Shown here in pieces: positions 22,715 to 33,035 of a DNA stretch of 64,000 nucleotides. The notes beneath the pieces are model-generated. The model did no database searches and had not been told where the DNA came from. It saw only the letters and a program-made list of their open reading frames with translations. Source of the DNA: Closterium sp. Naga37s-1. Lineage: Eukaryota; Streptophyta; Zygnematophyceae; Desmidiales; Closteriaceae. The stretch lies in NCBI GenBank assembly GCA_947471745.1, contig CANJKZ010000929.1:434001-498000 (forward strand). The letters are read 5' to 3'. Each line of letters begins with the position of its first letter. Position 1 is the stretch's first letter. A program made the position numbers and the translations under genes.

Positions 22715-22939
22715 AGCTCCATTGTCCGTAGTGTGCTCGGCATCAAGTGCCTCAAGGTCTTGTAGAGGCGAGGGTTCCGCAGGCCGAGCGCTCGGGGTAC
22801 CCACCTGCTGGGCAGGAGTTGAAGTTCTCCGAGCTCCTGTGGTTGGGCTACCAAGCTCAAAGCCTTCGAGACGCCTATTCGAGGTTCGGGATCTCTTGCG
22901 CTGCAATTCCATAATTTCTGCAGGCACGCCTAACGCCAT
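22715..22939 (-). CDS. 5' part of exon 1 of the unrecognised five-exon gene
   Basis: Starts at the ATG at 22939-22937 and runs 75 codons (MALGVPAEIMELQRKRS...), polar and rich in Arg, Ser, Thr and Pro, so probably disordered. It is cut by element 2 and continues in frame at 15746 on the other side. The frame upstream of this ATG is also open to 22993, but only with a non-ATG start, so 22939 is preferred. The upstream promoter would lie at 22940 and beyond. Confidence 0.75.
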
Positions 22940-24003
22940 GTTTCCTAAAGTGCCCACTAACAGGCATAGGGCACGTAGTTGAAAAAGAGGCAAAAAATAG
23001 TGGGACTAGATGGAAGTTTGGGAATGAGAAGGAGCTCGGCTGGTTGGAAACGAGGACCACCTGCTCTGGTAGGAGACGAGATGAGCAGCACTGGCAGTAG
23101 GAACAGGACTATGAAGCATGTTTATATGGGTAGTGTTGACAGCGTGAAGGTTCACCCCGAGCTATTTCCCAAGCCAAATATTACACCCATCCCACACTTT
23201 GCGAAAGCAGTAAAGCAAACCCTTCACCACGGACTTCAATCGAGGACCCACGGGGAATAGACCAGAACGTTAAACGCTAGTGCACGAGAAAATAACATCC
23301 CTTAACTTTGTTGCGAGTCGTTTAGATAAGTACCGAACAGCACTACACAGAACATGCGAAGTCAAGAAATCAAAGGGTGCTTTGATTCTGCGTTCGAAAC
23401 AAATGTGTCTTTCAAATACGCCAAAACATTGCACACGTCGGTGCTGTGTACCTGGCTAAGTATGGTCCCAAAAAACATACCAGCCATAACAACGCGACAA
23501 CTGCGCAGCTGGATAAAGAACTATTCAGCGAACAAGGATAGGGCAACAGGTTTAATGACGTGGATCTTTCCACACGTGGAAGCAAGGCATATAAGTCGAA
23601 CGAATGAGAGGCTTGTTGCCTGCGAAGCTGGCAACATTCTCGAAGTCACTAGAAGGCTGGCAGCTGCCGGTGACGTCATGGGAAGCTGGCACGAACGATC
23701 CATTTCAAGCGTGCATCGAGCCAGACAAAACTTATCAATGGCACGGTGGACACAGCACAGCTGGGAGCCAACCGTGCGCTAGCCAGCGAGGCAGGAAAGG
23801 CTACCCAGTTGCGCGGCAGAATGCCAGCATGCAACTGCGTAATGATTACTGGGCGTGGCAAAATATCGCCAACAACGCACGGGTGAAGTGTGAGAGGTCC
23901 AATCGAGACAAGGGTTAAGAGGGGATATATAGCTGTTTCGTTTCAACAGGTGATGCTTACAAAAATCGGAGTACAAAGCTGATTGTCTTATGTCAATTGT
24001 TTA
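22940..24003. other. Intergenic sequence with one uncertain 142-codon ORF
   Basis: Upstream region of the minus-strand gene and downstream region of the coding sequence ending at 24004. A plus-strand ORF at 23354-23782 (MRSQEIKGCFDSAFETNVSF...) has normal-looking composition but no domain I recognise and no repeat or splice support; it may be chance or an isolated exon. A TATATA box-like sequence lies at 23924-23929. Nothing else is supported. Confidence 0.4.
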
Positions 24004-24083
24004 TTAATAAAATTTGAACTTGTTCATCACAAAGCGACCCTCACTAAGCTTAACCATATGAGCTACGCGCAGAATGTTATCAA
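24004..24083 (-). CDS. C-terminal end of an unrecognised coding sequence, split by element 3
   Basis: The minus-strand frame ends in tandem TAA TAA at 24006-24001. It continues without a stop across element 3, using one copy of the ATCAA duplication, into 31461-31540. About 50 codons are open. The peptide (YQLLALDNILRVAHMVKL ... FVMNKFKFY) has the hydrophobic and charged pattern of a real C-terminus. It resembles, by impression only, the C-termini of some plant and fungal transposase-associated proteins. No start or upstream exons are identified. Confidence 0.5.
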
Positions 24084-24208
24084 TGTCAAACTTATATGCT
24101 ATAGTCTGTGTAGGCTGTAGTGGGGTAGCTCATATGGGGTACAACACTTTAGGGTTTCCTACTTGTACTCCTCATGCTGCTCAATGCAATCATTCCTCAT
24201 TTCTCACA
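24084..24208 (+). repeat. 5' LTR of element 3 (125 bp)
   Basis: TGTCAAAC...TTTCTCACA, identical to the 3' copy at 31336-31460. Confidence 0.95.
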
Positions 24209-24227
24209 TGGTATAGAGCAGGTTCCC
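24209..24227 (+). other. Primer-binding site of element 3
   Basis: TGGTATAGAGCAGGTTCC follows the LTR directly. It equals the initiator-Met tRNA complement (TGGTATCAGAGCCAGGTT) minus one C at two places. Elements 4, 5 and 6 have the same form. Confidence 0.75.
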
Positions 24228-25288
24228 TAGTGGGAACGCTTCCTAAGGGCCCACCACTGAATTATTTTTTTCCTGCCCGGAGCGCGCTTCTCTCCTGCCC
24301 GAGTCGCGCCCCGTGTGCCCTCCCTCCCGTCGCGTCCCTAGCCCTTAGCGGCCCGTCGCGCCCTCCTCAGGCCCCTAGCGGCCCCTTTCGCGGCCCCTCA
24401 CGGCCCCTCTCACGGCCCCGTCGTCGCGCCTCTAGGCCCGTCGCGGCCCCTTTGCGGCCCCGTTGCCGCCCCTAGCGTCCCCGTCGCCGCCCCTCTAGGC
24501 CCCTCGCGGCCCCTTTGCGGCCCCGTCGCCGCCTCTCTAGGCCCCGTCGCCGCCTCTCCAGGCCCCTCGCGGCCCCTTCGCGGCCCCGTCGCCGCCCCTT
24601 GCGGCCCCGTCGTCGCCTCCTCTAGGCCCCTTACGGCCCCTCTACGACCCGGTCGCCGCCCCTAGCGGCCCCGTCGCCGCCCCTGGAGGCCCCGTCGCCG
24701 CCCTTCGCGGCCACCTCGCCGCCCTTACCGGCCCCGTCGCCGTCCTACCGGCCCCGTCGCCGACCCTAGCGGCCCCGTCGCCGCCCTACCGGCCCCGTCG
24801 CCGACCCTAGCGGACCCGTCGCCGCCCTACCGGCCCCGTCGCCGACCCTAGCGGCCCCGCAGCCGCCCCTAGCGGCCCCGTCGCCGCTCTTCTCGGCCCC
24901 GTCGCCGCCCCTAGTGGCCCCGTCGCCGCTCTTCACGGCCCCGTCGCCGCTTCTACCGGCCCCTTCAACGCCGCCAGCAGCCCAGCAGCCGAGGCGCCCG
25001 ACAGCCGAGCCGCCGAGCCGCCCAGCAGCCGAGCCGCCGAGCCGCCCAACAGCCGAGCCGCCGAGCCGCCCAGCAGCCGAGCCGCCGAGCCGCCCAGCAG
25101 CCGAGCCGCCGAGCCGCCGCGCCGCCCTACAGCCGAGCCGCCGTGCCGCCCAGCAGCCGAGCCGCCGAGCCGCCCAGCAGCCGAGCCGCCGAGCCGCCCT
25201 GCCGCCGAGCCGCCACTGTTCCTTCCGGCGCGCCCCGGCCCTACTTCCTTGGACTGGTGAGCTCACTCCCTGCTAGACCACTGCAGTC
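24228..25288 (+). repeat. GC-rich tandem-repeat leader of element 3
   Basis: Arrays of cggccccgtcgccgcccctag units (about 24390-24960) then gccgagccgcccagca units (about 25000-25200). It ends in a conserved CTGGTGAGCTC shortly before the gag ATG. Reverse-strand ORFs here are repeat artefacts. Confidence 0.82.
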
Positions 25289-28200
25289 ATGGCTACCCCC
25301 AGTGTCCTTACCTTTGATACTGAGGGTCGTGCTGTTGACTTTGAGGTCTGGGTCGATGACCTCCAGCTGTTCTTACAGTGCGATAGGGCAGACGGACTCT
25401 CCCTGTTTGATCTCACCTCTGGTGTCTCTCCTGCCCCGCCTGCTACTGCTGACAGCACTGTTCGCTCACAGTGGGCCACGCGCGATGCTGCTGCACGTCT
25501 TGCTGTGCGTCGCCACTTACCGACCACTGAGCGTGCGCACTTTAGCCAGTACAAGAGTGCTAAGACCTTGTACGACGCTGTAGTTGCACGCTAATCTTCC
25601 CCTGCCACTGCTGCGCTTAGCCGCCTCATACTGCCGTACCTGTTCCCTGACCTTGCTGCCTTTCCCACAGTCGCTGACCTCATTACGCACCTTCGCACTA
25701 GTGACACTCGCTACCGCGCTGCACTTCCTGCTGAGTTCTGTGCCAAGAACCCCCCCCCCCATGTACATCACCCTCTACTACATAGTCACCCGGCTCCCTG
25801 ACTCCCTTCGCTTAGTCAGGGACCACTTCCTCTCAGTTTGCCCCACCACACTCACCGTTGACCTCCTCGAGGAGCGCCTCCTAGCAGCAGAGAAGAGCAT
25901 AGTCGCTGTAGGAGCCTCTCGTGGTGACCCTCGCACCCCCGTCTTTGAGGGGTGTTCTCCCTCCCCCCTCTTGCCCTCTGTTGCTTCTGCTGCTGCGGCC
26001 GACCTTGTTGGCTTCGAGTCGGTCGGCGCTGCGTCTGCCCCTAGCGGGAAGCGCCGCACCGGCAAGGGCAAGGGGGGCAAGGGCAAGGGAGGCAATGGAG
26101 GGGGTGGGGGTGGTGGTGGGAGTGATGGCGGGGGTGGAGGTGTCGGTGGCAGCAGTGGAGGCGGAGGAGGCGGCGGTGGTGGCGGAGGTGGTGGCGGAGG
26201 CGGCGGAGGTGGCGGAGGCGGCGGAGGTGGCGGTGGAGCTGGTCGCGGCTCTGCGCAGAGGAGTGGCTCCGGTGGTGGTCCGCGCCAGCAGCAGCAGCGC
26301 GGTCGTGAAACCCTGTCCCCTCAGCAGCTTCGTGAGTGGTACGCTGGGCGTCAGCGGGGTGGGGGTACTGGTCCCTGCACCTACGTCCTCCGTACAGGCG
26401 ACCGCGCTGGTGAGCAGTGCGGGGGCACGCACTCCACCCAGCGCTGCTTCGGCCGCCTGACGGACGCTTGGCGTCATCAGTTCCCTGACACCACTGAGAT
26501 CCCTCGCTGGGGAGAGCTGTCTAGGGCGGGGGTAGCTATCTTTGATCTTGACTATGATGCTATTCTTGCTGCCATGTATGCTGTGTCTACTAGTGATGAG
26601 GGTGACTGTTACCTGTGTGTTCCGCCTGACCCGGGCATTGAGGCTGCTGCTCTAGGTGCTGGTGAGGCTGCTGCTCCAGGTGCTAGTGCGTCTGCTGCCC
26701 CAGGTGCTGGTGAGTCTGCTCTCTCAGGTACCACGTCGGCTCAGGCCTTGCACACCTTCACCCTTGACTCGGGTGCTTCCCGCTCCTTCTTTCGAGACCG
26801 CACCACGCTTACGCCGCTTAGTCGGCCGGTTGCGGTCTCCCTGGCTGACCCCTCTGGGGGTCCTGTCCTTGCTAGCTTCTCCACTGTCTTACCGTGTCCG
26901 GCAGCCCCCTCTGGCACCCTGTCAGGTCTCTACCTCCCCTCGTTCTCTACGAACTTGGTGAGTGGAGCTGATCTACAGGATCGGGGAGTTGACCAGTTCA
27001 CACCTGCGAGTCAGCGGGTGACCCACTGTACGTGTGCTCGGACGGGCCGACACTTGGCCACGTTTACCCGTCAGCCGGGGTCGAGCCTGTACACACTGAC
27101 CACTGAGTCTCCTCCTGTTACTGCGTCTGGTCAGGTAGCTGCGTCGAGTCAGGTGTTTGCTGCAGCGTCCAGGTCTGGTCCTGAGTCTGCGCCCTGCTCG
27201 TGTCGTCTCCTGTCCCACCAGACTCTCCTCTGGCACCACCGCCTTGGTCACCCCTCCCTGCCTCGTCTTCGTGGCATGGCCTCCCGTGTCCTTGTCTCTG
27301 GTCTCCCCCGGTCCCTCCCTCCCCTACCTCCGGGGCCGGCCCCTACCTGCGTCCCCTGCGTCGAGGGGCGGCAGCGCGCCGCTACTCACTCCTCCGAGTT
27401 TCCTCCGACAGAGGCTCCCCTGCATACTCTTCACATGGACGTGTGGGGCCCCGCCCGTGTCCGTGGCCAGGGTCACGAGCGTTACTTTCTGTTGGTGGTT
27501 GACGACTACTTGCGTTACACCACGGTGTTCCCCTTGCGCAGCAAGGGTGACGTCACTGAGGTGTTGATCGACTGGATCCGCGCAGCTCGTCTCCAGCTCA
27601 GAGAGAGTTTCGGCTCGGATTTTCCTGTTCTGCGTCTGCACTCTGACAGAGGCGGGGAGTTTTCCTCTGCCCGTCTGGGAGCCTTCTGTCGTGCACAGGG
27701 CATCCGCCAGACCTTCACGCTTCCGGCCTCTCCACAGCAAAATGGGATTGCTGAGCGCCGCGTTGGCATGGTCATGGACGTCGCTCGTACGTCCATGATC
27801 CATGCGGCTGCTCCCCATTTTCTGTGGCCGTTTGCAGTTCAGTACGCGGCGCATCAGCTCAACCTTCAGCCCCGGGTCTCCTTGCCAGAGACCTCCCCCA
27901 CCTTGCGGTGGACGGGGAAGGTTGGCGATGCGTCTGCGTTTCGGGTCTGGGGATCTCGGGCGTTTGTCCGCGACTTGTCTGCGGACAAGCTGTCCCCCCG
28001 TGCTGTTCCCTGCGTCTTCCTTGGCTTCCCCCCTGACGCGACTGGTTGGCAGTTCTACCACCCCACCTCGCGCCGTGTTCTGTCCTCCCAGGACGTCACC
28101 TTTGACGAGTCGGTGCCTTACTACCGTCTCTTCCCCTACCGCACTGCGCCCCTCCCCCCGCCGCCGCTCTTCCTTGCGCCAGGTCCTCCCCCGGTAGACC

Positions 28201-31139
28201 CACTCCCCCCTCAGGGTCCTGCCCCGTCAGGTGTGTCCCAGGTAGACGCAGTTGAGCCTGTCGAGGTAGCTGTTGACTCTGGTGCTGCTAGGGGCGCTGC
28301 GCCTGCGGGTGCCGGGTCTGGGGGTGCGGAGCCTGGGGGTGCTGAGTCTCGGGGTGCTGAGCCTGGGGGTGCTGAGTCTGGGGGTGCTGAGCCTAGAGGT
28401 GCTGCGTCTGGGGGTGCTGAGCCTGGGGGTGCGGAGCCTGGGGGTGCTGAGCCTGGGGGTGCGGAGCCTGGGGGTGCTGAGCCTGGGGGTGCGGAGCCTG
28501 GGGGTGCTGGGTCTACTCGTGTGGCCTCTGGCGGTGCTTCGTCGAGGCGGGAGCTACTCTCTCCGCAGGAGCTGCGCGAGTGGTTTGCTCGGCGCTGGAG
28601 CCGTGCTGCTGGAGCTGGAGGCACTACTGTTGCTTCTTGTCCTGGAGGTGCTCGTCCTGGCGGTTCTGGAGCTGCTGGGACTGGGAGTCCTGCTGGAGGT
28701 GCTACTGGAGCTACTGGAGCTGGAGCTGCTGGGGGTGTTGGCGCTGGTGGTTCTGCTGGCGCTGGTGCTTCTGAGGGTGCTGGAGTTGGCGCTGTTGGAG
28801 CTGGAGGTGCTGCTGGCGCTGGTGCTGCCGCTGGGGGTACTGGTGCTGTCCCTGCTGGTTCTGGAGGCGCTGCGCGGCCGAGGCCGTACTTCGTTCCGCT
28901 CCTTGAGCAGGTTCTTGGTCTCCCGCCCTCTACTGGTCCTGCTCCTCCCTTAGCGTGTCCACAGCCTGTCCAGTCTCGGTCACAGTTACAGCCCGCCTCC
29001 CCCCTGCCTGCTCCTTCTCCCTACACTGGTCCTACTGGAGGTCTTGCTGAGCGTCGTGAGCCTGCGTCTCGTCCTGCGTCGCCTGTTCGTACTGCTCGCA
29101 CTAGTGGTCGTGCTCTGCGTCCGCGTCCTCCTGCGGTCCCCGGCACACACCAGATGGCACTGCGTCCTTCCACTGCTCCTCTGCGTGTCCCGTTGCCGTC
29201 TCCTCCAGAGTCTTCTCTTCCTACTCTTGCTGACCCTGAGTCTGACTCTCTTTGTGCTGCCAGTCCTACTGTCACGCGTCTCCTGGCTACTGTTGTCACT
29301 GACCCTTCTTTTGAGTCCACTGCTGCGTCTGCCTTAGTTGCTGAGCTTGTCGACTTTGCTGCCCGCTGTCGTCTAGACTACGCCGCTAGTCTCGTTGCTG
29401 AGTCTGAGTCTGTCTGTCCTCCGTCCGTCGGGGGTGAGTGTGCTCTTAGCACGGACGTCCTTGAGGACAGGCAGGAGGAGTTCCAGTGTTTTGCTGCTGC
29501 TTTGCCTCATCTCGTGTCCACGCTGATTGCCCCTGAGGGAGACCCGGATGCACCAGACATCCCGACTCCTCGATCGTACGCTGAGGCGATCGAGGGTCCA
29601 TACTCCTCACAGTGGCAGTCAGCCATGGACGCAGAGATGGCTTCTTGGAAGTCCACAGGCACCTACGTCGACGAGGTTCCCCCACCTGGGGCGAACATCG
29701 TCAGTGGCATGTGGATTTTCAGGGTGAAGCAGCCGCCGGGTTCTCCGCCTGTCTTCAAGGCGCGTTACGTGGCTCGAGGCTTCAGTCAGCGGCAGGGAGT
29801 TGACTACTTTCAGACCTTCTCCCCCACCCCGAAGATGACCACTCTTCGGGTGCTGCTGCACATAGCCGCTCAGCGCGACTACGAGCTTCACTCTCTTGAC
29901 TTCAGCACAGCTTTCTTGCAGGGCAGCCTGCACGAGGAGATCTGGCTGCGCCGCCCACCTGGCTTCACTAGGTCGTTTCCTCCTGGTACCCAGTGGAGCC
30001 TCCGGCGGCCAGTCTACGGTCTCCGCCAGGCGCCCCGTGAGTGGCACGACACACTGAGGACTACACTTGCGGCTCTTGGGTTTGCCCCTTCTACTGCCGA
30101 CCCGTCGCTGTTTCTGCGCACCGACACCTCTCTGCCGCCGTTCTACATCCTCGTGTACGTCGACGACTTGGTCTTTGCCACTGCTGACACTACTGGACTC
30201 GCCCACGTGAAGTCCGAGCTGCAGAAGAGACACACGTGCACAGACCTGGGTGAACTGCGCAGCTACCTTGGCTTGCAGATCACCCGGGACAGAGCACAGC
30301 GCACCATTACCCTGACTCAGTCACACATGGTGCAGCAGGTCCTTCAGCGCTTCGACTTCACGTACTCCTCGCCTCAGGCCACTCCTCTGTCTACTCGCCA
30401 CTCGCTCTCAGCTCTGCCTTCGGATGAGTCCGTAGAGCCGAGTGGCCCGTACCCAGAGCTTGTTGGCTGCCTCATGTACCTGATGACCTGCACACGACCT
30501 GACCTAGCATACCCTCTTAGCATCTTGGCACGCTATGTTGCTCCTGGGAGACACCGACCAGAGCACATGGCTGCAGCGAAGAGGGTGTTGCGCTACTTGT
30601 GCAGTACGTCGGGCATGGGGCTAGTGCTTGGAGGGCGACGTCCAGTGGTCCTCACAGGTCACGCAGACGCTTCTTGGGCTGACGACCAGGCTACGCAGCG
30701 GTCGTCACAGGGTTACACCTTCAGCCTTGGCTCCGGCTCTGTTTCGTGGCGGTCTACCCGCTCGTCTTCTGTTCTCGGCTCCAGCTGTGAGGCTGAGATC
30801 TACGCGGGGGCCATGGCTGCACAGGAGCTACGCTGGCTCACCTACCTGCTGACTGACCTAGGAGAGCCGCCTCGTTCTCCTCCAGTTCTGTACGTAGACA
30901 ACAAGGCCATGCTGGCCTTGTGTCGGGAGCACAGACTGGAGCACAGAACGAAGCACATTGCTCTTCGCTACTTCCTTGCTCGTGAGCTGCAGCAGCGCGG
31001 TCAGCTGCGCCTTGCTTACGTGGCCTCTGAGGCCAACACTGCTGATATCTTTACCAAGGCACTTCCGCCTTGTGATCATCAGCGCTTTTGTACTTTGCTA
31101 GGTCTTGTGCCTACTTGGCCTCACTTGCTCACTTCTTGA
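25289..31139 (+). pseudogene. Element 3 gag-pol: intact pol, gag broken by TAA and poly-C insertion
   Basis: Gag opens at the ATG at 25289 and meets TAA at 25592-25594, where other copies have a Tyr codon. A second lesion is an 11-C run (25750-25760) where elements 1, 4 and 5 have 10 C, a +1 shift. From 25761 the frame is open to 31139, about 1790 codons: polyglycine, Cys/His cluster CTYV...CGGTHSTQRC, protease LDSGAS, integrase HHCC and D,D-E motifs (MDVWGP, HSDRGGEF, QQNGIAERR), the linker Trp kept, RT YVDD and RNase H SSCEAEIYAG, ending LLTS. All enzymatic motifs look intact. This copy could supply pol only if translation starts internally or the frame is corrected. Confidence 0.94.
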
Positions 31140-31335
31140 CTTTGCTTGTACTGTGATCTATATATACCTGCCTTGTTTGTTCATCTTGATGTATAACTCT
31201 GAATGTGAACTGGCCTTGTGGCCTTGTGCTTGTGCTCAGATTGTGTGGTGACGTTGTGATCCACCCTGAGCTTGCCTTGCTTCTCTTGACTGGTCTTGTG
31301 ACCTCTTGTTCTCCCCCACTTTGCCTATGGGGGTG
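31140..31335 (+). other. 3' untranslated region and polypurine tract of element 3
   Basis: TATATATA motif near 31160, the conserved tgtgaactggccttg block, then CTATGGGGGTG against the LTR. Confidence 0.75.
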
Positions 31336-31460
31336 TGTCAAACTTATATGCTATAGTCTGTGTAGGCTGTAGTGGGGTAGCTCATATGGGGTACAACACT
31401 TTAGGGTTTCCTACTTGTACTCCTCATGCTGCTCAATGCAATCATTCCTCATTTCTCACA
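31336..31460 (+). repeat. 3' LTR of element 3 (125 bp)
   Basis: Identical by eye to the 5' LTR and followed by ATCAA, the target duplication. Confidence 0.95.
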
Positions 31461-31540
31461 ATCAAGTGCAAGCAGTTGGTACTCGTTCTCACCTGCCTCC
31501 CAAGCATACACCGGACACTTTGATGCGTGCACCGCACGCA
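31461..31540 (-). CDS. Upstream part of the coding sequence split by element 3
   Basis: The minus strand reads ...HASKCPVYAWEAGENEYQLL and continues into 24083-24004. Its own upstream side is cut at 31541 by the LTR of the second copia family, so the gene is fragmentary on both sides. No domain is recognised. Confidence 0.45.
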
Positions 31541-31782
31541 TGAAGTAGGCTAGAGCTCGCTCTGGTCTTTATTTTGGTGTTCTTTTAATATTTCTCCATG
31601 CTTAGAGAGAGTTACGCATTCAGGTTCATTTTAGGTTCATTTCGTAGTTTTTAGTACAAACCGAACACACCCTAGGTTCAATTAGGGTTTCCAACCCTCT
31701 CTCTTTTGTACCTCGACATTTCTCTTCCTAGTTCAACTTTTTCGACCCTACCTAACTCTTTCACCATGCACGGCTCCTCTCA
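31541..31782 (+). repeat. Left LTR of the second copia family (242 bp)
   Basis: TGAAGTAGGCTAGAG...GCTCCTCTCA. It aligns over its full 242 bases, with scattered mismatches, to 41472-41713. No primer-binding site follows, and the left flank (ACGCA) does not match the right flank (TCTTA), so this is not a simple intact insertion. Confidence 0.75.
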
Positions 31783-32390
31783 CCATTCATATTCATCCGC
31801 ATTTCTTAGATAATCTCCGGCCCTTAGGCCGTTTTCCGCGCTACTTAGGTAGACGGCTTTTTTTTTTTCCTTTCCTCTCGTTTCTTTCCCGTCATTCTTA
31901 GCATCCGCACGGTTCTCTTCGTTATACTTGCTCGGGTGCCCTAATCTAGTCCGAAGCGCGCCTCCCTACCGTTCAGATTATCCGCCCGCACCTTCCCTCT
32001 TCATCCCGCTTCCTCCTCCTCACGTTTCGGACGGTAGCACGTCGATTTCCGCCCGTAGCGTGCTCAGCCGTCCCCTCCCCCCTCCCTGTCTCATCACGCG
32101 CGCATTGCGCTCCTGCCGCCGCGCGCGCTAAGCACCGTCCAGCAGCGCGCGTGCCTGCCCTTCCTTGCGGCGCGCTCTGCCCTTCCTCAATCCGCCCCTT
32201 CCCTCACCCTCCTCCTCCTTCCCTCTCTCCTTTGTGCTTCCACCAATACCTCACCTCTTCCTCCTCCTATTTTCTCTCCCCATTTGCTGCGGCTCGCAGC
32301 TCCTTGTGGCGCGCCCTGCCCTTCCCACAATCCGCCCCTTCACCCTCCTCCTCCTCCCCTCTCTCCCGCTAGTTCCCTCTCCACTATCTC
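31783..32390 (+). other. Pyrimidine-rich leader of the second copia family
   Basis: C/T-rich sequence with no credible ORF; it contains a T run at 31857-31869 and cctcctcctccct stretches up to 32370. The deletion junction to pol lies near 32385. Confidence 0.5.
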
Positions 32391-32713
32391 ACCCCTCAGT
32401 CCTACTCCGAGGCTGTGTCGGGTTTTCATGCCACTGAGTGGATGACTGCCATCGTTGCTGAGTGTGAGGCATTCACCAGAACTAATTCATACATTGACTC
32501 TATCCCCCCCCCCTGGCGCCACCATTGTCAGAGGCAAATGGGTCTTCCGTGTCAAGCAGCTGCCCGGCGAACTTCCTGTCTTCAAGGCCCACTACTGTGC
32601 CAAGGGGTTCACTCAGCGTGAAGGCATTGATTACTTTGCCACTTACTCCCCCACAGCCCGTCTCCCCACCCTTCGCCTCCTTCTTGACTTAGGTGCTCGC
32701 TGGAATTGGGAGA
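32391..32713 (+). pseudogene. N-terminal part of RT of the second copia family
   Basis: Reads PQSYSEAVSGFHATEW..., the usual lead-in to copia RT, up to the tract IPPP. Then a 10-C run at about 32507-32516 gives a +1 shift before GATIVRGKWVFRVKQL...KGFTQREGIDYFATYSP. It is cut by element 4 at ...NWE; the next codons (IHSMDV) resume at 40183 in the same frame once one GGAGA copy is removed. Confidence 0.88.
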
Positions 32714-32838
32714 TGTGAGAAATGAGGAATGGTTGCATTGAGCAGCATGAGGAGTACAAGTAGGAAACCCTAAAGTGTTGTACCCCATATGAGCTACCCC
32801 ACTACAGCCTACACAGACTATAGCATATAAGTTTGACA
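32714..32838 (-). repeat. 3' LTR of element 4 (125 bp)
   Basis: TGTGAGAAATG...AGTTTGACA on the plus strand. Mismatches to the 5' LTR are ggttgc/gattgc and cctac/cctaa. Confidence 0.95.
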
Positions 32839-33035
32839 CACCCCCATAGGCAAAGTGGGGGAGAACAAGGGGTCACAAGACCAGTCAAGCAAAGCAAAGC
32901 AAGCTCAGGGTGGATCACAATGTCACCACACAATCCGAGCACAAGAGCAAGGCCTCAAGGCCAGTTCACATGCAAGATCATATATAAAGGTAAACAGGCA
33001 AGTGCAGGTATAGAAAGATCACAGTACAAGCAAGG

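Larger units (their letters stand above)
24084..31460 (+). mobile_element. Copia element 3 (A1 form), very young insertion
   Basis: Complete element of 7377 bp flanked by a perfect 5-bp duplication ATCAA (24079-24083 and 31461-31465). The two 125-bp LTRs (24084-24208 and 31336-31460) are identical by eye, so insertion is recent. Contents in order: LTR, primer-binding site, leader, gag-pol, polypurine tract, LTR. Confidence 0.95.

Noticed and set aside
23354..23782. A confident protein-coding gene call for the 142-codon ORF
   Set aside because: No homology is recognised, there are no flanking splice or regulatory signals, and an overlapping 104-codon ORF exists in another frame. It is kept only as a possibility.
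24390..25200. CRISPR-like array
   Set aside because: Units are contiguous or irregular without unique spacers, and the genome is eukaryotic with spliced genes and LTR elements.
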